Shown here in pieces: positions 44,094-56,600 of a DNA stretch of 64,000 nt; the stretch's first letter is position 1; the number at the start of each line of letters is the position of its first letter. The position numbers and the translations under genes are program-made. The notes below the pieces were generated by a model, which ran no database searches, was not told where the DNA came from, and saw only the letters and a program-made list of their open reading frames with translations. The stretch is from Nectonema munidae (lineage: Eukaryota; Nematomorpha; Nectonematoida; Nectonematidae), in assembly GCA_030549495.1 (NCBI GenBank), contig JAUIRK010000934.1:248001-312000 (forward strand), read 5' to 3'.

Positions 44094-46525
44094 CACTGGT
44101 CAACACAATATTTTTGGCAGGCAAAGTGAGACTGGTTTCTGGGGTTTTCAAGGGCGCTGAATCCGAATCTGACATTTGTTTTTTCAAGTTGGCTCTAGTT
44201 TTGGAGATATCACAGGGGGGTCGTTCGTCTGAAATCACCCATTCGCGACCATAACTAAACGTACAAAAAACGGCTAAATAGTGCAAAAATGTCAGATATT
44301 GATTTTTATGATAATCTAAAACCACAAAGACAGTGTAAAATCTCAATCTAACAAGTTAAGTTAGATATAACATCATTTCATTTATCCTATAATAACTGAA
44401 CACTTTTCATAGATTTCGAGAATATACAAAAAATTTGCTAAAAATTTACTGAATTTTAATGCAAAGCATTTATTATACACTAGATTCTTAGTTACAATGA
44501 ACACACAAAACAATATTTTATTCACAAAAGTGAAATTGACGTTTATACGATTTTCGCTTGTGAGCAACTTTCGGACAGTCTCTCAAAAGGTTCCAGCAGT
44601 AGTCTGCCATCATGTGCTCATCCCATTTGCCTTGATACCTCTCTTCCATTGTTTTGATGTCTTGATGGAATCTCTCTCCTTGCTCCTCACTGTAATCACC
44701 AAGATTACCAGGAAATCTGTCGAGGTGGCTAAACAAGAAATGAACTTTAATGCTCACATTTGCCCCTAGTTTTTCGTATGCAGTAAGCATCTTACGGACC
44801 AATTGCTTGTAATTATCAGCTTTGTGATTTCCCAAAAAGTTTGTCACTACATCTGTGAAGGACACCCAAGCATTTAACTCAACCCTGTTCATATGATTAG
44901 TGAAGTCAGAATCCCTCATGAGCGTTCGAATCTGAGGTCCATCGAAGATGCCACCTTTAGCTTTTTCGATGGAAAGACCTGGAAATTGCCTGCATATGTA
45001 CTTGAAGCAATCCCCATCTTTGTTCAACGCCTTAACAAACTGCTTCATGAGCCCTAGTTTTATGTGCAATGGAGGGAAGATGATTCTATCCCTGGGTACC
45101 AAAGGCTCATTGATGACGTTGGCTGTGCCGACTTCGAGACTTTCTCGTTCTGGCCAGTTCTCCCTTCTCCAGTGCTGGTTTCTTGCTCTGCTATCCCACA
45201 AACAAAGAAAGCAGGGATACTTTGTGTACCCACTTTGCTGACCAAGCAGAAAATTCACCATTTTCAAGTCCACACAAATCAGCCATTTATGAGTGTTGTA
45301 ATTTAGTTTTTCAAGAACAAATTGGATACCATCATACTCTTCTTTCATCTTGGTAGAATGGCCAATTGGTACAGGAGCAAACTTATTGCCATTATGCAAA
45401 AGTACAACTTTTAGACTTGATTTCGAGCTATCTATAAAGAGACGCCAATCTGCTGGGTCATATGACGAGATCCCCATGCAGTTAAGAAATGCAGAAACGT
45501 CATTACAAAAGACCAGGTCATCTTCTTTAGAAAAGAAACGAAGCAAGCTGCCTTCCCTTGTCCTATAGTATGTTACTTTTGTGCCAGAATCAAGAATGTT
45601 TTTCTCTTGGAGTCGTGATGCAAGAACTTCAGACTGCTCCTTCGACAAACAAAGGTCTCGCACTAGGTCATTAAGTTCAGATTGATTGAAAAGCTGAGGG
45701 CCATTTGAGGGTTCTTCATAGTCACTAGAGCTATCACCACTTGATATTGAAAGATCAGCTGGAATCTCTTCGGTTTCATCGATTTCAGGCAGACTGGTGA
45801 AAACAGGCACAGGTAGATCCTCAGAGTGCGCAACAGGACGGATAGCAGAATCCAGGCTCGGATACTGCCAATTTGCTTTCTTGTGCTTGTTAAACCCCGT
45901 CATATCATTGATACAGAAGTAGCAGTCATCAAAATGATTCTTGGGCTCTCTCCACACCATTGGTACAGCAAACTTCAACTTCAGCTTACCATTGGTCCAA
46001 CCGCGGAGACTTTCTACACAGGTTTTGCACACCATATGTGGGGCCCAAGACTTATCTTGGTCACCTAGTTTCATATCGAAGTATGCTTTGTACGCCCTCT
46101 TGACAAAGTCTGTAATATTCCTCTTTTGTTGTGCCATCATATACTGTCCACAGATGTAACAAAAGACATCCGGTTCATATCTACAACGTCTTTTAGAAGA
46201 ACTCATTTTCTCTCTGGAACTCATTTTCAACTCTGGAATAAAAAAGGAAAAGAATTAAAAAGAAAATTCTTAAATACTGTTTTAAAAACACTACATACAT
46301 AATAATTATTATGTATTTTCTGATATTATTATTTACTGCTTCTATATTGAAGTATTTCAGGGAGAATTTTAGCAGTTTAGGCTTATTTGAGGCTATCAGT
46401 ATCTTCTAAACTAGAGCCAATCAGACAAAACCAATGTTATATTCGTAATCAGCGACCTTCAAAACCCCAGAAAACACTCCTAGATGGTCTGCCAAAGAAA
46501 AAAAATAAAAATTTGTTGACCAGTG
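44094..46525 (-). mobile_element. Whole-looking DNA transposon with CACTG ends (CACTA/CMC-like)
   Basis: The first 12 bases, CACTGGTCAACA, recur exactly inverted at the right end. Both ends are flanked by TTA (44091-44093, 46526-46528), a 3-bp target duplication. Imperfect inverted similarity continues for about 120 bp: TTTGGCAG, TTTCTGGGGTTTT, a CGCTGA block and TTGGCTCTAGTTT occur in the same order from both ends. Inside lies one uninterrupted 570-aa frame on the minus strand. CAC-starting ends with a 3-bp duplication are the mark of CACTA/CMC elements; the superfamily is my inference, the ends and duplication are seen. It looks complete and could be recent. Confidence 0.8.
44518..46230 (-). 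CDS. Putative transposase, 570 aa, intact
   Basis: A single intact frame starts MKMSSREKMSSSKRRCRYEP. It has an N-terminal treble-clef-like pair, C24/C27 and C68/C71, resembling a ZAD arrangement, then another CxxC (DDCYFCINDM) and the stretch YPSLDSAIRPVAHSEDLPVP. The C-terminal half is the likely catalytic core: LFIDSSKSSLKVVLLHNG, WLICVDLKMVNFLLG, KYPCFLCLWDSRA, FPPLHIKLGLMKQF, GIFDGPQIRTL, and DYSEEQGERFHQDIKTMEER. Acidic residues in the first, second and last of these could form an RNase H-like triad. I recall multi-copy proteins of this type in aphids, spiders and Hydra. It is the sole gene of the CACTG-ended element and is more GC-rich than its flanks. Transposase function is inferred from position and architecture. 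Confidence 0.75.
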   Translation of the reverse strand: MKMSSREKMSSSKRRCRYEPDVFCYICGQYMMAQQKRNITDFVKRAYKAYFDMKLGDQDKSWAPHMVCKTCVESLRGWTNGKLKLKFAVPMVWREPKNHFDDCYFCINDMTGFNKHKKANWQYPSLDSAIRPVAHSEDLPVPVFTSLPEIDETEEIPADLSISSGDSSSDYEEPSNGPQLFNQSELNDLVRDLCLSKEQSEVLASRLQEKNILDSGTKVTYYRTREGSLLRFFSKEDDLVFCNDVSAFLNCMGISSYDPADWRLFIDSSKSSLKVVLLHNGNKFAPVPIGHSTKMKEEYDGIQFVLEKLNYNTHKWLICVDLKMVNFLLGQQSGYTKYPCFLCLWDSRARNQHWRRENWPERESLEVGTANVINEPLVPRDRIIFPPLHIKLGLMKQFVKALNKDGDCFKYICRQFPGLSIEKAKGGIFDGPQIRTLMRDSDFTNHMNRVELNAWVSFTDVVTNFLGNHKADNYKQLVRKMLTAYEKLGANVSIKVHFLFSHLDRFPGNLGDYSEEQGERFHQDIKTMEERYQGKWDEHMMADYCWNLLRDCPKVAHKRKSYKRQFHFCE

Positions 46526-46528
46526 TTA

Positions 46529-48575
46529 TCTATATAAATGCTACCCCGTAAAAGTGGTTCACAGAAAACTCGCTTTTAACTCCACTTCAAACTCACATTG
46601 AATTTTAAAGTGTTCTTAGCACTTTTTAAAGTATTTCGTAGAAAATAATAGCAACGCTGGGTCTTGGAGAATGTGTTTTCAGAAAACCCTGTCTTCTCTC
46701 AGTTGACCATATAGCTAGCGGAAACTATTATATCTATTTATATAGTTACTAATTTAACGAATAATATAATTAATAGAAATTCGGTTTTCTGAGATTGATT
46801 TTTGAAATTAATTTTTTGTTGATTAAAATTTTTATTGATTTGCACAAAAATTGTTTATCATTGATCTTCTTAATCCATATATGGGAGTAAAATCAATATC
46901 CCATTTATTTTAAGACGTCATAAACTTTTATAAAAGAAAAAGTAAAAGATTAGAAGTGGAAATGAGAGTATATAAATACGCGAAAAGGATAAATGATAAA
47001 ACTGAAACTTTCTATTTTATTGACAATGCGGTTATCTTTATGTAAATAAAATTTATAAATTCATCGCTAGTCCCTACACTTTTCGGTGCAGCTCTGTACT
47101 ATTGTGGTTCTCCTTATTCAACATTGGCATCAAATCCACAAAATTCGAATGTATTTCTTCTTATACTACTCCAAGAAGAGCTTATTGAACTGAAGCGCTT
47201 CGATTTTTAAGTCAAACTAAAACATGCATTTGTGATAAAATATTTTGTCTCACCTCATTAGTGCTTGAGTATCAGAAGTTATTATTAAACTATTTAAAGT
47301 TATTAGTATGAACATATAGTAGAATTTAGTATGAGTCCTTTGTATTTTTTTATGTTGTCCAATACATTTTATTCCATTCAAGTGTTTGTTGACAAAAAAA
47401 TATAATATAAACATTCTTTAAATTTTTATCGGCATGTTTTCAAGGAATGTACCATGCTAAAGAAACTTGTGAACTACAAAGAAACTTGCAAACTCATTCA
47501 AGGTCAAAAATTTACAAATGTTTGAGACTGTTAAATCTCTTGACATAGATGCAACCAAAAAAAGTCCACAAAACTAGTCGAAAACAAATATTTAACATCA
47601 ACGCTTTGATTTCTAGATAAGCAAGATCACAAATGGTTAACTTTTCACAGCAGAATTCCATAAGGCATAGAGGAACCAATAAAAATAAATCTGAATAAAG
47701 AACCAAAATGAAAAAACGGATTAAACCTGCGTGTAACTTCCTTCTATATAAGTCATTGTGCATCCATGCATTTATTGGATTTGTTATTTAGTGAAAAAGA
47801 AAATGATGATCTTAGGAGTCTGTTGTAAAAGTTTATCTTGATTAGATCTACTAGGTGTCTAAAAGTATTCTTTATGATGAGGGGAAAAAACAAAGTCTGA
47901 AGAAAGATCACATCCAGTTTCATAAACGGTCTAGTTTGAACAAGGAGAACATGAAGAAGCTCTAGAATTTGAAGAACTGAAAAAACTCACATGAAGAAAG
48001 TTTAGAAGAAGCTTTACAAAAAGTTTTTCAAAGAATGTATGTGGTGAGTCAAATAAGGCAAACATCGCCTTTGTTGAACATTATTTACTCTATCAACTTC
48101 AAAGTTGTAGAAAAAAACCAATCAATAATTCCACTACCGATAGTAGATTATTATAATTCAAATAACATTTTGTTAGTGTTATCAGCATAGTTTTTCTTTA
48201 TAAAATACTTCACGCTGTTTCATACAAAATAACACGAATCTTGGATACAATAAATATTGTTTATAAAAGCTCACTATCAAATATAGCAAGGTTTGAAAAG
48301 TTTGTATAACATAATCTGACGAAGATTTTACAACTAAAACATGAAGCAGAGAAAAACAACCCAAAGCCAGTGTGCTTCCTACCAAAGGCCTCTTTGATGT
48401 GTTTCAGAGGGAAGCGTTGAGGTTGCGTTGAATATATGGCCTAATTCTTCCAAATCATACAATTCATGTACAATCTAAGGCCTTTTTTTGCATATGAATG
48501 ATTTGTCTATCAAAAGTAAGATATATTTCTCTTTGTTGCTGATCAAAATAGTATTCGCCTTTTGTGAGTGGTTTT
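46529..48575. other. AT-rich intergenic stretch
   Basis: No gene is firmly recognised. Near 47940-48470 the plus strand shows broken low-similarity coding-like pieces (for example EEALQKVFQRMYVVSQIRQT and GSVEVALNIWPNSSKSYN fragments), possibly a decayed transposon. Nothing else stands out. Confidence 0.35.
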
Positions 48576-48583
48576 GTCTAGAG

Positions 48584-49023
48584 CAGTGGTTCCCAACCTT
48601 TTTTTATCCCGTTCCCCCTTTTTCAGTCACTTTTTTCCTGTGGACCCCTACAACTGAATAGTTTGAGCCAACAAGATTAATCAAAGATTTTTATGCAAAA
48701 AATGATTCTAGTCATCTGATTAAATCGTATGCTTATTCATATGAAATCAGAGAAATCGTAAAGCCTGACGTAAAATGTGAATAAAATTTTTTTCCAATTA
48801 AAATATAAATTTTTCAAAAATATTGTAACTAATAAAAAGCATATATAAACTTTCAAAATATGAAACTTTAAAAAAGGGAAGAAAGTATTTATTTAAAAAA
48901 GCTCTAAATATATATAATTGATTTGGAAAATAAGTATATTAAAGGAGATTCAGCATAAGTAGTTGAAGTAGAATTTCCGTGGACCCCTTGAAATTCTTCC
49001 ATGGACCCGGTTGGGAACCACTG
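48584..49023. mobile_element. hAT-type non-autonomous element
   Basis: Inverted ends CAGTGGTTCCCAACC and GGTTGGGAACCACTG are perfect, with identical 8-bp duplications GTCTAGAG (48576-48583, 49024-49031). 440 bp, no transposase. Subterminal GTGGACCCC-type words recur inverted near both ends. Confidence 0.85.
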
Positions 49024-49031
49024 GTCTAGAG

Positions 49032-49321
49032 CACGTGTCCCAAAACTTTTTAACCCGTCATAGATTTTTTGCTTTCTCCTCTCTGCGACCCCCAGACAAG
49101 TTCAATAAAAATATGAAATCATTTTTTGCATTTCTGATGATGAGGTATATACATGATAAAAGTTATTTTTGTTTATATACTAATTCATAACTTTATTTTT
49201 TCTTGGCTAGAAATTTAACTGATTCTCCATAACATAACCGACCCCCTTCCGACTCTATTCGACCCCTAGAAAATTCTCATTGATCCCATGCGGTCGATAT
49301 CGACCACTTTGGGGACTCCTG
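49032..49321. mobile_element. Second hAT-type element, directly abutting the first
   Basis: Inverted ends CACGTGTCCCAAAA and TTTGGGGACTCCTG are flanked by GTCTAGAG (49024-49031) and GTGTAGAG (49322-49329), 7 of 8 matching. The left duplication is the same 8 bp that closes the element at 48584-49023. 290 bp, non-coding, with repeated CGACC/GACCCC words. Confidence 0.7.
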
Positions 49322-49329
49322 GTGTAGAG

Positions 49330-51050
49330 TCTAGACCACACTCCAACAATAAAAGAAAATTTTTTTGAAATAAAAATTTTTTTGTGAAATAATAAAGCAA
49401 GAGCTCAGTTGAAACAATTAAAATTTTTAGGGTAGAAAAAAGAAATGTTTTTAAAAAATTAAGCAAAAAAAGCAAAGTTTCAAACAACTTTGTTTGAATA
49501 AAACGAATTTCATTCAACGCATTTACATCTTCTACATTTCGTGCATCTTCAACGCGTGGAGTCGAAAAGTCGTTTGGTTGGAACTTTGCTTTTTTTTTAT
49601 TTCAAAAACAAATAACGAAAAAAGCACTTAACTTATATTTTTAAAAAATTGATAAAACCTTTAGTTATTTTCCTATGATTTACTTTAAGGTTAATTTTTT
49701 TGACAGGAAAAATAATTAAGATGTTCTAAGCAGATCTTTATGGACAAATTTTACAAGCAATTTTCCTCAGTTTCTACACTAAAAATGAAATTGAAAAAGA
49801 TTTTTTGAAATAAAAATAATTTTCTTTATAAGATTGTCTATGATAAAGAATCATCACATGGACAGTTTATTGGGCGTCTACTATATAAAAGTTTATCCAT
49901 CCCAACGTATATTTCGGCATATAGGTCGACCTACACATAAGTCGACTCCCCAAAATCAAAGTCAATTTTTATGATTTGGCTAATATATGGCCATATGGGG
50001 TAAAAGTGTCTCTTTAAAATACGAAACTCGCATAAGTAAGCTAAGATTTCTTTCTCCGCTATGTATCAGATGATGAGTGTGCCATTTGTGAATTTTAACC
50101 TATAAATGTACATTTTAATTTAGTAGGAAATAAAAGAGCTAAGAAGGTAAACTTCTTAGTATTTGGATCAGTAGTTTCTCCACCAAGCCGTCCTCGGTAT
50201 CAGCCTAAGATTAAGCTTGGTTACCTATAACTTTATGCCACCAGATCAACGATTCGCATTTGGTTACTGTTTGTATGATGGAAAATGTAATGATATAAGT
50301 ACGAGACATCATGCATGACAGGATATCAATAAAAGCAACTTGGAAACGGGAAATTTCCGTTTATCAGTGAGCCTCAGCTATGACTATTGTGTATAGCGAA
50401 TTGATTGAAATGATGAAGACGCCAATTTCATACGCTGAGCTATAACATATGTGTATAAGAATCTTTAAGTTTATGATAAAAAGAATTTGGAAATGTGAAA
50501 AATGAGTATTTGATCCAACCTTGATGAAACTGAAGATTAGATGTAGATTTCGAAATTGGCACAGGTTGGGTAGTAGCAGAAATCCAATCCTTTCAAAAGT
50601 AGTTTGTACATTGAACATTCTTTAGAGAACAATTCTGAAGGTCGAGAGAGAGTTATGAAAACAGCCAGCCAGTCAGCGTATAGGCGCAGGAGATGATGAT
50701 ACGCAAGACGAAAAGAAATGTGAGATGATGGCTGCTGTCTTTGGCAATATAATAATAATACTGTGGTGTGGTATTAGTAAGAGGAAAAAAGCTTTTACAC
50801 ACTCGCGTGTTTATTTTGTGTGTGAGAAGAGTTCTGCTAACTATATAATTACACATTACACACACACACACACGAAGTTTAAGATATTATGACGACACAC
50901 AAGGCACTACTCGTTGGTGTGACATTGAAAGCGTGTATCTTGCCGCATTACTCCCCCCCCCCCCCCCCTTCCCCTCTTGGCAACACTTTTACCGCACTCT
51001 TTCATTGATTCTTCCTTGCTCTCAACCACTTCTCCCACTTTGACGCATCG
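49330..51050. other. Intergenic stretch with simple repeats
   Basis: No gene was recognised. It holds an (AC)n tract at 50858-50873 and a run of 16 C at 50953-50968, followed by a less AT-rich stretch (50970-51110) that could be a promoter or first-exon region of the plus-strand gene ending at 57965. Confidence 0.4.
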
Positions 51051-51109
51051 AGAATGATCTTATCACTTTCCCTGTTCCTGCTTTGTACGCAGCTCCTCCA
51101 CAACGTTGG

Positions 51110-53630
51110 TAATGACGCTTTGCTTTCATATTCCGAAATTTAAATATTTTAAGGCACTTCTCTCTAATCCGAACAGAACATTTTTCAAAAATTATTTGGG
51201 TAGTCAAATTAATCGTGTCAAATTTAACCGAGTTACTATAATACCACACACAACTAAAATATTTTAACAACTTTATATGCTTAATTAATTTTTATTAAAA
51301 AATGTTATTAATATCATTTTCGCATTCAAAGGTAAAATAGAAGGAAAAATGAAAAACTTTATTTGTATACGAATAATGAAGCTCGGTATAACGAGTTTTG
51401 ACTGTAATTGCCTTTTCCCGATAACTTATCCAAATTTTTGCACCGATTTAACCACTCTATGTGAAATTTTCAGTCATATCGTCTCTTGTATGAAAATCCA
51501 CTCAAAAAGACATTCAAATTCATGCAAAGCTGGCTGTCAATCAGTTTGCCCTCACAAAATCTAAAAATCATTCCTGAAATTTTTTTATATGAATAAATAC
51601 AGTATGTGCCGCTCTATAAGTTCATCTTTGAGTACCTTGGATTTTGTATATACTCTTAGCTAATCCACGGAACACTATTATTTTCAAAAAAAAATTTGTG
51701 TCTCTTGAAATTTTAGATAGTATAAAATATTTTTTATTTTTACAAGTAAACGAGATGATCAACATATTTATATTGATTTAAAAAATCACTTCTAACCCTC
51801 CCTAAATTTGCTTCCAGTTTCTGCCTCTTTTCCTAAAGTGGGCCAGATCCTGAATTCGCGCTTGTCAACAGCGTGAGGTTCCTATGTTTGAATTCATCAA
51901 AAGTTTTTGACTTTTTAAAAAATTAAGTTGTTATATTGATTAAAAAAAAACCTTTTTCAATTTCGTGATGGCAAAAGACAGCTTCCCATTTTTTGTATGA
52001 AATAATTTTCATCACTTCTCTTGTACTTGCTCATTATCACCAGGTCTAGTCGATAAAGTCCATTTTCACTAAAAGCACAAAAAAGTGAGTTTTGAATTGA
52101 TTTCTACTTTTTCCTTTTTTTTTAGATCAATAGAAAGTGAAAAATCTTGGTAACAAGCAAAAAATGGCATTTTACATCTTTTTCAAAGACAAATTTACTC
52201 AAATATTTTTAAAATTTGCAAATTTTAATCCTTACATTTTAAAAAATAATTTCAAATATCATCCACCTTCATCACTTGCTTGCAAAACTTCCAATCAATT
52301 TATTCTTTATAATTTTAAAAGTATATTTTTCTAAACTTTAAAGAAGTGTAATTATATAATTAGCAAAGAAGCGATTTTTGTACGGTTAAGAAATTTTTCA
52401 TTTAAGTCAAAAATTTCTTCTGATAACTCCCAAATGGGTTATTTTGGACAAAAATAGAGTGTCCTGAATTCATCACCAAGCAAATGAACACTCTATGAAA
52501 TAACGCTTTTGGCTATGAAGCAGAGCCCGCGCTACCTATTAAATTTTGGGGCACAAGCCCCCCCCCAACTATTTCTCAAGCCCCCAGCAAATTTTCAAGC
52601 TCCCCTAAAAATTTTTTCATTACCCTAAAAAATTATGACAAACATCTAGCATTCATGATAATTTCTTTCTATGGCTTGACAAATACATCATATGTTTTCT
52701 TTTCGCCTTGAAGTAGATTAATGTGTTAGTTCAAAAATTAGCGCCCCATTAAAAAATACCACTTACAACACAGTTAGATCTATAAATAAATCACCCACGG
52801 CTTTATTTGGTTTTACTGATATTTTTGAAAAATCTCCATTGATCTCACCTTACATTCCATGGTCAATTTTATAAGCAACTTTTGCAATAAACAAATTGAT
52901 TTCATGAATTTTAATTTTTTACTTTTAAAAAGTTTGAGATAGCGAATTAGACAAGAATAGGGTTATCTTCTATCGTAGACACGCGTTAAAATGCCGAAAA
53001 TTACATTTTCGTTAACGATTTAGCCTTTATAAGTTAGCTCGGTAAATCTTTATAGGACTATATTTCCCTTGATAAAAGTCGATAAAGTTCATCACAAATT
53101 TTGTTGGTTGAAATCTATTATTATTGCTTTTCATTTCATTTTTTCATCCTTTACTACATCTAAAATAAGGCCGATGTTTGTTAAAGAAACCCAGATAATA
53201 GATGTTTTCATTGTAATTAAAATGAAATTCAAAAATGGTAAGAAGCTAAAAAGTGTCAAAGTTATCAAATCAGCTTCATTTTAGATGTTTTTTAAAAAAA
53301 AATCCACTTTATTAATTAAAAAAGTAATAGTGATTGAGTAAAACGCTTAAAACACGAAAAAAAATACTACTTCTAAAGCCATTTTAGGTAGTTTTAAAAT
53401 AAAAGTAATTTTAGTTTTTTTTATAAAAAAATTCACGTTGGGTATTCATCGATTAAAAGAACGAACTGATCGATAGGTATCTTGACGAATTAAATTTTGA
53501 TAAAGTTAACTTTTTGATGAACACAGTACACCTATTCTCATGTTCAATGAAAGAAGTACTGGGCGTGTTAGCGAGAACTTTCATTTTTCAATTTGTCCTA
53601 TCATTTACATCTGCTTTCGTATTTTTGCAA
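51110..53630. other. AT-rich stretch, possibly intronic
   Basis: No coding sequence was recognised. A C-run with GCGCTACC-type context lies near 52520-52610, reminiscent of the GGGCGTAGC element at 18900 but without a second end. It may be an intron of the small coiled-coil gene. Confidence 0.35.
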
Positions 53631-53631
53631 G

Positions 53632-56600
53632 TAAGTGAAGAGGCGAACGAAGGTCTAGTCATTGCCAACATCAAATACGATCTACCCTTGGAGAAAAAAG
53701 AAGAAACTATTTTAGGTAAGTTTTTCCTTTACTACCACCACAAAATATGGCTTTACTCTTTCGGTGAAATTTGAGAGGTGACAACTTTTAGTCCGTCTTA
53801 TAAAATGTCAGCTGCCACGACTACTGTCTTAACCGCTAAGTGTCGTTCCCATAATGTTTTAACGACATTTTTTTGCATATATATTATATACCATTTTTAC
53901 TTCTATTTGTATTCTTGCAATTCTACTTTGCCTTTTTGCAATTCTACTTTTTCTTTTTTGCGATTCTACTTCTTTGTCTTTTGCAATTCATTCTAAATGT
54001 CTTATCTGAATTTAAAATTTTGATTTTGTTATGTTTAGTTTGTTTTGACATGTAAATTTTATTATTTAAACTTTTTTTTTATATTTAAACATTATTTTCA
54101 GACAAAATTTCTTTATTTTTTTTTAGAAGGGGTTCATTCCTTCAATAATTTTAATTACAATATTTTTCCACTTTAATTAAGCAATATCTTTTTTGTTGAC
54201 TTTTAATATTATTTCAAAAAAAACATGTGATTATTTAGTCAGAATTGGGAAAAGACAAAATAGAATTGCAAAAGTAGAAAAGAGAATGGCAAGAAGACAA
54301 AATAAGAAGATAAAATAGAATTGCAAAAAGGCAAAATAAAAAAGCCACATATGGTAATATAGAAGCCCATGATTGAGATAACAATTTCCCATTCTCAGGA
54401 CTGAGAAGATGTGTTTTTCTTGACATACATACCCATAGTTTATTGTTAAATAGAGAATTAAGAAGGAATGATTTCAGAAATTACATGCATGCTTATATTT
54501 TTATTTTTTATAAAAAATTTCAACTACTTGAAATGATAATGAGTACTGACAATAATTAAAAATTTTACAGATTTAAGCTGCAATGCAGTTTTATTATTAC
54601 AAAAGAATTCAAACAAATTATATAAGTTCAAAAAGCTTTTCGGATAACTTTGACTACCTTGGATATTTTATATTTTCTCAACAACATACCTCTATTTCGA
54701 TGCCGCTTTTAAGTATTATGTACACCATGGGTGCGACTTTTCCTCAAACCCATATATAGTGTTCTACTATATATATTCGTAAATTAGCCAAATTTCCATT
54801 TGAAATAATATTAATAGCATGTTTTTAATTTTTACATTTGAAACAAAGTCAGCATTTGCATTCAAATCCAGTAGTCATTGCCAAATTTGGAATAAAAGAA
54901 AAATGTTTAATGCCATAATTTGAAACTTTTAACAAATGAAAATTCACAATCATGTAAAATTTATATGGGAATAGTAAATTTATAATTAGTGCAATTTGCA
55001 TATAAATCTAGCGTAATTTTGCTCCATAATTTTGAAGGTTTTTTATTTTTTCATTTTCAATGATTTTATCCAAAAAAAAAGGAAAAGCTTTTTCATTTGA
55101 GAAAATATCATTTTCTATGTTTTGGTTAAAACAACTTTTGGCACTACATAAAATAATTCTCCAGTGATCCAACCTACTTAAATAATAAAAAAGTTGAGTT
55201 AGAGGTTGAGAAAATTTTGAGTAGGGTGAGGAAGATACCTTATTAAATCAATTCATACTACTGCGGTTTCTGATAATAATGCTTCATAACATTGGAAAAG
55301 ATGTCAGCTTGTTTTGTAACAAATTGCTCTTTTCTGAAGGCTACTAAATCTTTTTCTCTCTTTACTATTTTGGAATGAAAAAAGTGCAAAGATAAACTTT
55401 TATTCATTTATGCTTGCCTTTCATTAATTTGCATTTTTTATAGGAAGGGTAAAAAGTATTACACCCTTTTTAGGAATAATAATATGGACTTCTATACGTT
55501 GTAACAAAAAAATTTTAATTTATAAATTTAAATTAATTAAAAAAAATATAAGTAAACCAAATTTATATCATTATGAAATCATGTCAAATAAAAAATTTGG
55601 GTAGAGTTCATCGTGATCCGGGTCGCCAAAGCCTGAATGATTCTGATTCCAAAATATTGGCGCGTTGCAAATAATCCGATCCAACAAAATGTAGACAAAA
55701 ATTAGCAAACAAATTTATTCATGACAGCAGGCCGGTTGATAATGCAGGCTGAGTAGACGGCTCTAAATAAATAGTATATAAAGTAAAGTAGAGACGAGCT
55801 CTGCGACTCTCTCAAGCTATTCCAATCATAAAAATATTAGGATTAGCTTATTCTAGTGTAAATAAACGAACAAGTTGAGAATTTTTTAAGTTGAAATATA
55901 AGATGGGATATGCAAGATATTACTTATTCAGCTCTTTGAATGTCTATTGTCTATCTACGCAATCGGGAGGTGCTAGATACAACATAGAACTTTACTCAGC
56001 ACAGTTCTCTCTCATCCATGCCATAGATCGCAATGCCCTCCACCACTTCTAAAGCAGTTTTGAAAGGCCCATCATTTCACCATACATCTTTCAGAAACAC
56101 TCTTTCTGCGATTTTTAGTAGCTAAAATTGTAGTTTCAGATTTAATGTGCCAATGCGAGACTTTATTGCTAAGAAAACTACCAGACTTTACATTAGGGCC
56201 TTAAAGTGTAAATACATTTTCCAGTGAATTTCTATCTTCTTTTTGGGTTCATAAGATAAGCTTGAGTCAAACAGAGACAACCCGTTTAATTCTTCAGACA
56301 GGCCACCACAGAAAAACTGCTCTTTGCAAAATAGATCTGTGTCTACTCGAAGAGTTGTTTCATGAGTCTAAAGTCGAAAAGCCTTTCTCAAATAAATCAG
56401 AACAGAAAAGTTGGCCAGATGAGAGATTCCTTTTTCTTCTCGGTCATGTGAATTACCCACGAAACTATCGCACGTGTTTAATGATGTCGTGTCAAAGCAT
56501 AGTTCTGCTATGTGACATTGTATTTCCCATTTTGCTAAGCACTGCATCACAGTTGAGTCTGTTCTTTCCCAGCTCCTGAAGTATGTTCTTGGGATGTTAG

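Noticed and set aside
44948-46159. Several plus-strand frames over the CACTG-ended element
   Set aside because: They are shadows of the intact 570-aa minus-strand frame, with no domain of their own.
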